Of a stretch of DNA of 11,638 nt, positions 1 through 6,173 are shown in pieces. The stretch comes from Candidatus Aminicenantes bacterium UBA876. GTDB lineage: Bacteria > Acidobacteriota > Aminicenantia > UBA2199. The stretch spans positions 1 to 11,638 of the forward strand of contig DBFQ01000072.1 of the NCBI GenBank assembly GCA_002294665.1. Reading direction: 5' to 3'. Both the position numbers and the translations under genes were made by a program. The notes beneath the pieces were generated by a model that did not search any database, was not told where the DNA came from, and saw only the letters and a program-made list of their open reading frames with translations. How positions within the stretch are numbered: the stretch's first letter is position 1; each line of letters opens with the position of its first letter.

Positions 1-6
1 TCCCAC

Positions 7-23
7 TGCAGAATGATTCTGCA
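7..23. repeat. Perfect 17-bp palindrome upstream of the first gene
   Basis: Two 8-base arms (TGCAGAAT and ATTCTGCA) are exact reverse complements around a single central G, ending 48 bases before the first ATG of the exported-protein gene. The symmetry and position would fit a dimeric regulator's operator. No T-run follows, so a terminator is unlikely. No second copy was noticed in the window and no known regulator motif was recognised. Confidence 0.3.
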
Positions 24-71
24 AGGTGAAAGCGTTTTTGATTCGCTTGATCCATCCTGAAGGCGGGAGAT

Positions 72-1574
72 ATGATGAAAAGACTTTTAATCACAATGGT
101 CATCTGTCTGTCTGCCGGGTTTGTTATTTTTCCATCCGGCAAGGTCTGTGTAATGCAAATGGGTTCTGCTCTCATGGAGAGCGCTACGCCAGTTTTGCTT
201 TTATGCAATGGGCATGAGGAGATGATCTGCGGCTGTTTCCCCTGGGGAGGGTTTCGGGCGGACGCTGCCCTGATTTTTCTTCCCTTACCTTCATCACCTG
301 TGATTGCGACCTACGATCCCGAACAGGCCCGCATCCTTAAGGAATTGCTGGCAGTCAAGTCAATTCGTTTTTCAGAGGAACCATCCAAAGGCGAACCGGT
401 TGCGGACAGGCTTCTGCCATCGGGTGATGTTTCCGCGGTTTCCGCAATGACGGCCCACACATCCACACTCAAGAACTGGCAGGAATTCGTTCTGCAGGCG
501 GGCAGGATACTTGAAAAAGAAGGCCTTTCTCTTCCGGAAACCGATTCTCATCTGAAATTGGTTGTGGAAGAACACATTGCTTCGGGCAGAAACAATTTTG
601 TATTTTTTCTCATGAAAAACAATAACCAGGACGGATCGAATCGGGTATTCATGGTCCGGTTCAGCACAGATAAGCTTTTTTTCCCCATGAAAAGATGCGC
701 TCCAGGCAACTCTGAGAACAAGTTGATGCTTTACATGATTCTGCCCGGCTCATTGGGATTTTTGAGGAACAGGCAGGATCTTGATTCTTTTTCAGATGAT
801 GGATGGGATCTGAGTTCCTCGGCAAAGCTGTATCCCGGCTATATTGAAAAGCAACACATGCAATGGTTTTTCAAAACGGGCAGAACGCCCGTCTTCTACC
901 TGCAGGTGGCCCGTTATCGCGGGTCTTCCGCTTTACGAAGCGACCTGCTCCTGGAAGTCAGAACCCTGGCATCCCTGGCATACGCTCCAGAGCTTTTCAC
1001 AGCGAACTCCACACTTTTTCCGGAAGATCTGTTTTCAATCGGTGAGCTGCTGGATATGAAAACTGCAATCAGCAGCAACAAGACGACTGGGATGTATTTT
1101 ATTCCGGAGGGTCCCCTTACCCTGGACATACCGGGTCATTCTGGCATCAAAGCAGGCTGCCTACGCGCATCGTTGCGAGCGCTGGAACTGGAGATTGCCA
1201 ATTTGGACGCCAAAATCAAAGCTGCCCGTGAGGGCCCCGGAGATCCAGCAAACATCGGCCATTTTCAGCGGAAGCGTTCTGAACTGCTTTCTGAGTTGAA
1301 AGTGCTTCTCGAACTTCGGGTAAACAGTTATCGTCTGCCGGATAACAAGACTTTGCGCATCCGCGTGGATCGGCCTTTAGAGGAAAACGGGCTACTGCAC
1401 ACCCATGGTGGTTCGCGCTCCGGCCCGTTCTACCACATTGCCGGCATGCGGAATGACAGTTACTCTCTTCTCACCATGGGGAAAAACTACCAACTGACGG
1501 CCTACATGGTCCGGCAACGGGATTATCCATTTCCTGATTTTTATGTATACATCGCTGATTGGAGAAAAATATAA
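72..1574 (+). CDS. Exported protein of unknown function, 500 aa
   Basis: I do not recognise this protein. It begins with two adjacent Met codons (72 and 75) after a GGGAG ribosome-binding site at 65-69; the spacing favours the second. The N-terminus has a Lys-Arg pair and then a hydrophobic run to about residue 20, which is a signal peptide or membrane anchor. No clear Ala-X-Ala cleavage site is visible. No other strong membrane segment is seen, so the body should be periplasmic or outside the cell. Residues about 363-420 are charged and leucine-rich, with the look of a helical hairpin or short coiled coil broken by a Gly-Pro-rich turn. The C-terminal 80 residues are rich in Tyr, Gly and Arg and probably form beta structure. 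The lipoprotein gene starts 20 bp after its stop, so the two are probably one transcript. Confidence 0.8.
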   Translation: MMKRLLITMVICLSAGFVIFPSGKVCVMQMGSALMESATPVLLLCNGHEEMICGCFPWGGFRADAALIFLPLPSSPVIATYDPEQARILKELLAVKSIRFSEEPSKGEPVADRLLPSGDVSAVSAMTAHTSTLKNWQEFVLQAGRILEKEGLSLPETDSHLKLVVEEHIASGRNNFVFFLMKNNNQDGSNRVFMVRFSTDKLFFPMKRCAPGNSENKLMLYMILPGSLGFLRNRQDLDSFSDDGWDLSSSAKLYPGYIEKQHMQWFFKTGRTPVFYLQVARYRGSSALRSDLLLEVRTLASLAYAPELFTANSTLFPEDLFSIGELLDMKTAISSNKTTGMYFIPEGPLTLDIPGHSGIKAGCLRASLRALELEIANLDAKIKAAREGPGDPANIGHFQRKRSELLSELKVLLELRVNSYRLPDNKTLRIRVDRPLEENGLLHTHGGSRSGPFYHIAGMRNDSYSLLTMGKNYQLTAYMVRQRDYPFPDFYVYIADWRKI

Positions 1575-1594
1575 TCCGCATTCAGGAGAAAGGG

Positions 1595-1948
1595 ATGAAA
1601 TACTCAATAGTTACCGTATTGCTGTTCAGCACTTTGGCGCTGGCCGCCTGCGGAATCAGCTACCGCAACCGGGAAGTGAAACGGTTCATCGGGCGGTCAC
1701 AGGCAGACCTCTATACTGAATACGGAAGGCCATGGTCTGTTGCCACAGACTCAAAAGGACAGAAAGTACTGACATTCGAAATTCGTTGGACTGAAGATGT
1801 CAGAACCGAAGGTGAGAGCTGGACCGACTCCTCAGGCGTGACTCATCACAACCCTCCAAGTGTTCGCCGGGAGACCCATGTGGAGCACCGCATCTTCACT
1901 ATTGATCCTAACGGCCGTGTGATAAAGGCAAGATGGAGACTCTGGTAG
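1595..1948 (+). CDS. Small lipoprotein with a BamE/SmpA-like core, 117 aa
   Basis: The start at 1595 is chosen over the upstream in-frame ATG at 1559 because it has an AGGAG site at 1584-1588 and leads directly into a lipoprotein signal. The signal is a Lys at position 2, a hydrophobic stretch, and the lipobox LAAC ending at Cys19, which would be lipidated after signal peptidase II cleavage. Residue +2 of the mature protein is Gly, not Asp, so transfer to the outer membrane is possible. The segment around residues 30-55 (IGRSQADLYTEYGRP, then an aromatic-rich strand) resembles the helix-turn-strand pattern of BamE/SmpA-type small lipoproteins. That likeness is inferred and unproven. The C-terminal half is charged, with His-rich stretches. 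It lies in a probable operon with the exported protein upstream, suggesting a shared envelope role. Confidence 0.8.
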   Translation: MKYSIVTVLLFSTLALAACGISYRNREVKRFIGRSQADLYTEYGRPWSVATDSKGQKVLTFEIRWTEDVRTEGESWTDSSGVTHHNPPSVRRETHVEHRIFTIDPNGRVIKARWRLW

Positions 1949-2101
1949 AATGCGATCGGTGTCAACGACAACAGCAGTGCATGGTTATCGATGTACCCGG
2001 TTTCCGATGCGGTATTCAAATTTCATGGATTAAAATGGCCTGCCAGCGGTTATCAGGGTTACTATCGGAGATCATTTCTTTAGAATGAATGGAGAACCAA
2101 A

Positions 2102-2111
2102 GAGGAGGAGG
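2102..2111 (+). promoter_or_regulatory. Strong ribosome-binding site for the interrupted AhpD-family gene
   Basis: The purine run GAGGAGGAGG contains two overlapping AGGAGG cores, 4 and 7 bases before the ATG at 2116. This fixes 2116 as the ancestral start and shows that the 20 codons before the in-frame TAG belong to the gene. Confidence 0.75.
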
Positions 2112-2115
2112 CAGT

Positions 2116-2178
2116 ATGAGTAAGTACGCAAATCAGGCAAAAGAGGTATATGGTTTTATTGGCACCTTATCCAAATAG
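2116..2178 (+). other. N-terminal 20 codons of the AhpD-family gene, ending in an in-frame TAG
   Basis: The reading frame from ATG 2116 gives MSKYANQAKEVYGFIGTLSK and then TAG at 2176-2178. It continues in the same frame, without any shift, into the AhpD-like domain that ends at 2451. The first helix (KEVYGFIGTLSK, then NPKAAEGF after the TAG) is what related carboxymuconolactone decarboxylase-like proteins carry, so this is the true N-terminus. TAG is one base from AAG, CAG, GAG and other sense codons. Possible explanations are a recent nonsense mutation, a sequencing or assembly error, or readthrough/amber recoding. The sequence alone cannot decide between them. Confidence 0.6.
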
Positions 2179-2202
2179 AACCCGAAAGCGGCCGAAGGCT
2201 TT

Positions 2203-2451
2203 GTGAAAATGCACCATGCGGCCGCGGAAGACAAGGCATTAAGCCCGAAACAGAAAGAACTGATTTCATTGGGAATTGCAATTACGATCCGATGCGAAGG
2301 ATGCATCGCATGCCATGTGCAGGCAGCCCTGAACGCTGGAGCCACACAGGAAGAAATCGTTGAAACAATTGGCGTTGCTGTTGTGATGGGCGGTGGTCCG
2401 TCTATCGTTAACGGCCAAAAAGCGTATGCCGCAATGAAAGAAATGAAATAG
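2203..2451 (+). CDS. Carboxymuconolactone decarboxylase/AhpD-family protein (downstream part after in-frame TAG)
   Basis: This open frame starts at GTG 2203, with ATG 2209 as the alternative. A weak GAAGG at 2194-2198 could allow internal initiation. The domain is the small all-helical CMD/AhpD core, seen as the segment LSPKQKELISLGIAI, the motif RCEGCIACH and a Gly-rich tail. The CxxC cysteines are residues 31 and 34 with His38, or 60, 63 and 67 counted from ATG 2116. In this family these residues give peroxidase or disulfide-reductase chemistry. Small stand-alone members around 110 residues are common, and the exact substrate cannot be told. The full gene would be 2116-2451 (111 codons), with codon 21 a TAG. 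The core after the stop looks undamaged, so either the stop is recent or readthrough or reinitiation keeps the protein in use. It converges on the Mrp operon. Confidence 0.75.
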   Translation: MKMHHAAAEDKALSPKQKELISLGIAITIRCEGCIACHVQAALNAGATQEEIVETIGVAVVMGGGPSIVNGQKAYAAMKEMK

Positions 2452-2687
2452 GCAAGCATCTGTTTTCACAACCGCTTCCAGATTGAGCGGAACGATTCTG
2501 ATCTGATTCGCGGGAAAACCGTCTGTTGAGTTTGGACTCATCTACCCGGCACTGGAGACTGAGCCCAGGCATGAAAATGAATGGGTCTGCGTCGGTTTTT
2601 CCGGTCCGGGCTTTCCCTGTATTGTGACTTTTGCAAAGGCCGGAGACTGAAGCTGTTGCCTGCCACTTCTCTCCAACTCTCCAAATT

Positions 2688-2711
2688 GAGCCGCCGCCAC
2701 GGCGGCGGCTC
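2688..2711 (-). terminator. GC-rich hairpin after the last Mrp operon gene
   Basis: Eleven-base arms (GAGCCGCCGCC and GGCGGCGGCTC) are perfect reverse complements around a two-base centre, so about 10 pairs with a four-base loop are likely. It begins 9 bases past the TAG of the last antiporter gene on the minus strand, the usual place for an intrinsic terminator. The following bases on that strand are AATTTGGAG, which is a poor T-run, so termination may be partial or factor-aided. The rest of the 269-bp convergent gap (2452-2720) holds only weak 5-bp stems, at 2472-2490 and 2527-2540, and no gene. Confidence 0.5.
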
Positions 2712-2720
2712 GCTACCTCG

Positions 2721-4445
2721 CTACACCAGGGAGAGGATAAGGATGAGGCAGAGGGCGGCCAGGGTGACCGCCACCAGGCTGCCGGCGGGCGGGCGGTAGC
2801 GGTCGGGGGTATAGGTCTTGTCCCGGGTGGGGGGTGAAAAATGCAGCATGGGATTGCGTCCGAACGCCACCGCTTTGGCGATGATTCCCTGCAGGGTACG
2901 GTCGGATTGATCGAACAGGTGGGCCGGGGCGTTGACGAATACGTTGCGGAAAAAGGGTTTGCTGCGGCGGTAGAACCAGTCCAGGTCCAGGCTGATGCCT
3001 TCGTGGGGGGTCAGCCGGCGGCGCAGCAGCCAGAAGCCGACAAAGGTAAAGAGCAGCATCTGCACCGATTCTACCAGGTGGGCGGTGGTATAGGGTTCAA
3101 AATCGACCGGGAAGGGCAACATGCGGTAGAGCAGTCCCGGCATGACGCCGTAGAGAAAACACAATATCGCGGCCAGGCCCATGCCCAGGAACATGTTGAT
3201 TGGAGGTTTGCGTACCTCGATTTCTGCGGGTTTTTCGCGGCTGAACCAGGTGAACCAGGGCAGCTTGATGCCCACGGAAAGAAAGGTGCCGACCGCGGCC
3301 AGGTTGAGCAGCAGCATGGCGGTGGGATAATGGGCGGCCCCGGCTGCGGAAACGACCATCGACTTACTGATGAAGCCGTTGAACAGCGGCACACCGGATA
3401 TGGAGAAGGCCGCCACCATGTACAGGATCAAGGTGCGCGGCATGTACCTGGCCAGTCCGCCCAGGTCGGACAAACGGTGTTTGCCCGTGGCATGGATGAC
3501 CGCGCCGGCCCCCATGAAGAGCAGCGCCTTGTAGAGGATATGGCTGAACGCGTGGGCCGCGGAACCGTTCAGGGCCATTTCCGTGCCGATGCCCACGCCG
3601 GCCACCATGTAGCCCACCTGGCTGATGATGTGATAGGCCAGGATACCGCGGATATCATTCGACAACACGGCGAAAACGACCCCATACAGGGTCATGATCA
3701 CTCCGGCCCACAAGAGGATTTCCCAACCGGGAAACACGCGGATCAGCACGTAGACCGCTGATTTGGTGGTAAAGGCGCTCATGAATACCGCGCCGGTTAC
3801 CGTGGCGCGTGGATAGGCGTCGCTGAGCCAGGTGTGCAGGGGGGGGATCGCCGCGTTGATCGCGACACCCAGCAGCATGATCCAGACTGCGGGACCCTGG
3901 CCGGGGGAGAGGCGCGAGACCGCCATGTCGCCGCCGCCGCCGAGGTACATGAGGATGCCCGCGAAAAGCAGGCCGCCGCCCAGCACGTGGTAGATGAGAT
4001 AGCGGAAACCGGCTTTGCGTGACTCCGGCACCCGGCGGGCCCATACCAGAAAGACCGATGTAAACGCCATCAGTTCCCAGAACAGGAACAGGGTGAACAG
4101 GTCGCCGGCGAATGTGACTCCCAGGGCGCCCGCCGCGTACAGCAATGCGGCTGTCTGTTGCCCGGCGTCACGGATGTGAAAGGCGTAAATGCCGCCGCCA
4201 GCGGCGATGAGGGCGAAGATGGTGCCGAACACCCGGCTGAGGGCGTCCACTTTGACCAGGGTCAGGGTGTAGTCCATCAACGGTACCGTCAGGGTGGCTC
4301 CGTCGGAGAATGTCCATACACGTGCCAGGGCCAGTACGCAGGTCAGGACGAAAAGGGATGAACGCAGTCTGCGGGGAATGACCGGCAGCAGCAGGGCGCC
4401 GATGATCATGATCAGGGCGGGGGGGATGATCCATTCATTCAGCAT
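2721..4445 (-). CDS. Third antiporter-type subunit (MrpD/NuoL/NuoM-like) with C-terminal extension, 574 aa
   Basis: This is a multi-helix membrane protein of the proton-conducting Q/M transporter family, the same family as NuoL/M/N and MrpA/D. ATG 4445 is chosen because GGGAGG lies 9 bases upstream and it overlaps the preceding gene's end by 11 bp; longer in-frame starts lack support. Family residues are Glu124 (LFWELMAF), Lys228 (TTKSAVY), Lys306 (ILYKALL) and Lys361 (GFISKS). Where the two sister subunits have the TM7 lysine (GIKMAIFPLH or GVKASIMPLH), this one reads AINAAIPPLH with Asn197. It has about 75 extra residues compared with the other two. After a LDLDWFYRR segment come amphipathic-looking helices and a last hydrophobic helix of about 18 residues, perhaps similar to NuoL's lateral helix and anchor. 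It is the last gene of the operon, with the hairpin just downstream. Confidence 0.9.
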   Translation of the reverse strand: MLNEWIIPPALIMIIGALLLPVIPRRLRSSLFVLTCVLALARVWTFSDGATLTVPLMDYTLTLVKVDALSRVFGTIFALIAAGGGIYAFHIRDAGQQTAALLYAAGALGVTFAGDLFTLFLFWELMAFTSVFLVWARRVPESRKAGFRYLIYHVLGGGLLFAGILMYLGGGGDMAVSRLSPGQGPAVWIMLLGVAINAAIPPLHTWLSDAYPRATVTGAVFMSAFTTKSAVYVLIRVFPGWEILLWAGVIMTLYGVVFAVLSNDIRGILAYHIISQVGYMVAGVGIGTEMALNGSAAHAFSHILYKALLFMGAGAVIHATGKHRLSDLGGLARYMPRTLILYMVAAFSISGVPLFNGFISKSMVVSAAGAAHYPTAMLLLNLAAVGTFLSVGIKLPWFTWFSREKPAEIEVRKPPINMFLGMGLAAILCFLYGVMPGLLYRMLPFPVDFEPYTTAHLVESVQMLLFTFVGFWLLRRRLTPHEGISLDLDWFYRRSKPFFRNVFVNAPAHLFDQSDRTLQGIIAKAVAFGRNPMLHFSPPTRDKTYTPDRYRPPAGSLVAVTLAALCLILILSLV

Positions 4446-4665
4446 CGTAATAATCCTCCCGCCGGTCCAGGATTTTTTCCCCCAGGGTCTTGGCAAACAG
4501 GATGATGATCACGCAACCGAAGAAGCCGAAGAGGATGAAAAATCCGGGAACGTGGTTCCACCAATGGGAATGGCCGGGTTCATGATGGGTGAAAAAGAGT
4601 TCGGTCACCAGGCTGGCGACGGCGACCAGGGCCGCGGCGACAGGCCAGAATCGCTTCATCATCAT
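4435..4665 (-). CDS. Small two-helix membrane protein in the Mrp operon, 76 aa
   Basis: The frame opens with three Met codons in a row (4665, 4662, 4659). The first forms an ATGA overlap with the stop of the preceding antiporter gene, while GGGAGG at 4674-4669 is better spaced for the second or third. Two hydrophobic helices, about residues 5-27 and 40-60, flank a short loop rich in His and Trp (HHEPGHSHWWNHVPG). The tail is charged and acidic (LDRREDYYDAE). It matches no classical Mrp subunit (A-G). Proteins of this general form, with Trp-rich loop, PGFF, a Gly-rich second helix and a terminal REDYYD, are in my recollection found as hypothetical proteins beside Mrp-like antiporter genes, but I cannot search to confirm it. 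Its place between two antiporter subunits, with overlap on both sides, argues for an accessory subunit or assembly factor. Confidence 0.85.
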   Translation of the reverse strand: MMMKRFWPVAAALVAVASLVTELFFTHHEPGHSHWWNHVPGFFILFGFFGCVIIILFAKTLGEKILDRREDYYDAE

Positions 4666-6164
4666 GCGCCTCCCAGGATGGCGGCGGCCACCCCCGCGGC
4701 CAGCCGGTAAAAGCGGAAAAACAGATCGGGGTAAATGCCGAAAACCACGGATAAAAATGCCGTCAGGCACAAGGGCACCACCATGAAGGGTGAGGCTTCA
4801 CCATGCCCGGCCAGTTCGTCTCCTTTCGGGCTGCGGAAAAAGGCGCGGTGCGCGATGGGGAAGAAGTACGCTGCGTTCAGGATGCCGCTGGCGACCAGGA
4901 TGAAGAGTGGAATCAATGTGTCCGCCTGCATGGAACCCATGCCCAGGTACCACTTGCTCATGAAACCGTTGATGGGCGGCAGGCCGCTCAAACCGATGGC
5001 GGCCACGGTGAAGGCGCCCATGCTCCAGGGCATGACTTTGCCGATGCCGTTGAGTTCACTGATGTTTTCCTTGTGCAGGTTGACGTAGATCGCTCCGGCC
5101 ACGAAAAACATGGTGATTTTCATGGTGGCGTGAAAGGCGATATGCAGCATGGCCCCGGTCAGGGCCGCCGACGTGAGCATGCCCGCTCCCAGCACGATGT
5201 AGGAAAGGTGACCGACCGTGGAATAGGCCAGCCGCCGTTTCAGGTTGTCCTGTTTCAGGGCCAGCAGCGAGGCGGTGATGATGGTGAAACCGGCAAAAAC
5301 CATCAGGATGCGTCCCAGCCCCATTTCTTTCATCAACGCCGGTCCGAACACGAATCCCACTACGCGGATCACACCGAACACGCCGGATTTGACCACGGCC
5401 ACGGCATGAAGCAGGGCGCTGACCGGCGTGGGCGCGGCCATGGCTGTCGGCAACCAGGCGTGCAGGGGCATGATCGATGCCTTGACGCCGACGCCGCCCA
5501 GAAAGAGGAAAAAGAGCATGCGCGCCGCGGCGGGTGCCAGGGGGCGCTGGTTGAAGATGCCGCCGGCCATGAAGTCGAGGCTGCCGGTGATCTGCCAGGT
5601 CAGGGCCGCAGCAGCGATCAGGAACAGTCCGGCCGTCAGCGTGTAGGCCAGGTACTTGCGACCGGCACGGATCGCCTTGGGTGTTTCCTTGTGAATCACC
5701 AGGGGATAGGTGGCGATGGTCAGGATCTCGTAAAAGAGGATGAAGGTCAACAGGTTGGCGGAAAAGGCAATACCGATGGTGGCGGAGAGGCAGACGGCGA
5801 ACGAGGCATAGTAGCGGGTCTGCTTGTGTTCATTCAGTCCGCGCACATAGCCGATGGAATAAAACGAGGTCAGGATCCACAGCCCGGAAGCGATCATGGC
5901 GAAGAATACCCCGAAGGGGTCGGCTTTGAGTGCGAGGCGGATTCCCGGGGCCAGTTCGAGCAGGGCGATGCCCGCGCTTTTCCCCGCCAGCGCCCCGGGC
6001 AGAAGCGACAAAACCAATGCAAACTTCACCACGCCCGCCCCCACGGTCCAGGATTCACGCAGGTTGGGGCGGCGGGATGAAAAAAGGATCAGGGGGACGG
6101 CCGCCAGGGAGACCAGTACGGCCAGCAACGGGATAATCGACTGGATGGTGTTGTCTGCTGCCAT
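4662..6164 (-). CDS. Second MrpD/NuoL-type antiporter subunit, 500 aa
   Basis: This polytopic inner-membrane protein of the proton-conducting transporter family is probably one of the ion-translocating subunits. The residues of the conserved channel are all present: Glu146 (ILFYEILTIA), Lys228 (GVKASIMPLHAWLP), Lys259 (AVVKSGVFGVIRV), Lys349 (ATMKITMFF) and Lys404 (GFMSKWYLG). The length is usual for MrpD/NuoM (about 490-510). The start ATG at 6164 is 9 bp after the mrpD stop and has no good Shine-Dalgarno site, only an A-rich leader, so translation probably depends on coupling to mrpD. Its stop overlaps the start of the next small gene (ATGA). It differs throughout from the neighbouring MrpD, so it is an old paralogue and not a recent duplicate. 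Confidence 0.92.
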   Translation of the reverse strand: MAADNTIQSIIPLLAVLVSLAAVPLILFSSRRPNLRESWTVGAGVVKFALVLSLLPGALAGKSAGIALLELAPGIRLALKADPFGVFFAMIASGLWILTSFYSIGYVRGLNEHKQTRYYASFAVCLSATIGIAFSANLLTFILFYEILTIATYPLVIHKETPKAIRAGRKYLAYTLTAGLFLIAAAALTWQITGSLDFMAGGIFNQRPLAPAAARMLFFLFLGGVGVKASIMPLHAWLPTAMAAPTPVSALLHAVAVVKSGVFGVIRVVGFVFGPALMKEMGLGRILMVFAGFTIITASLLALKQDNLKRRLAYSTVGHLSYIVLGAGMLTSAALTGAMLHIAFHATMKITMFFVAGAIYVNLHKENISELNGIGKVMPWSMGAFTVAAIGLSGLPPINGFMSKWYLGMGSMQADTLIPLFILVASGILNAAYFFPIAHRAFFRSPKGDELAGHGEASPFMVVPLCLTAFLSVVFGIYPDLFFRFYRLAAGVAAAILGGA

Positions 6165-6173
6165 TGTTGTTTT

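Noticed and set aside
2059..2086. Possible promoter for the AhpD-family gene (TAGAAT at 2081-2086)
   Set aside because: The -10 box is fair, but the only partner, TTACTA, matches three of six consensus bases, so it is no better than chance in AT-rich DNA.
2461..2600. Rho-independent terminator after the AhpD-family gene
   Set aside because: Only 5-bp stems (2472-2490 and 2527-2540) are present and no T-run follows either, so none can be called.
2841..3761. Open frame of about 306 codons opposite the third antiporter gene
   Set aside because: Antisense shadow of a well-supported gene with low-complexity polar composition.
4803..6080. Long + strand open frame (about 425 codons) opposite the second antiporter gene
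   Set aside because: Its product is rich in Gly, His, Gln and Asp with no domain-like pattern. It lies exactly antisense to a clear membrane-protein gene, so it is a composition shadow.
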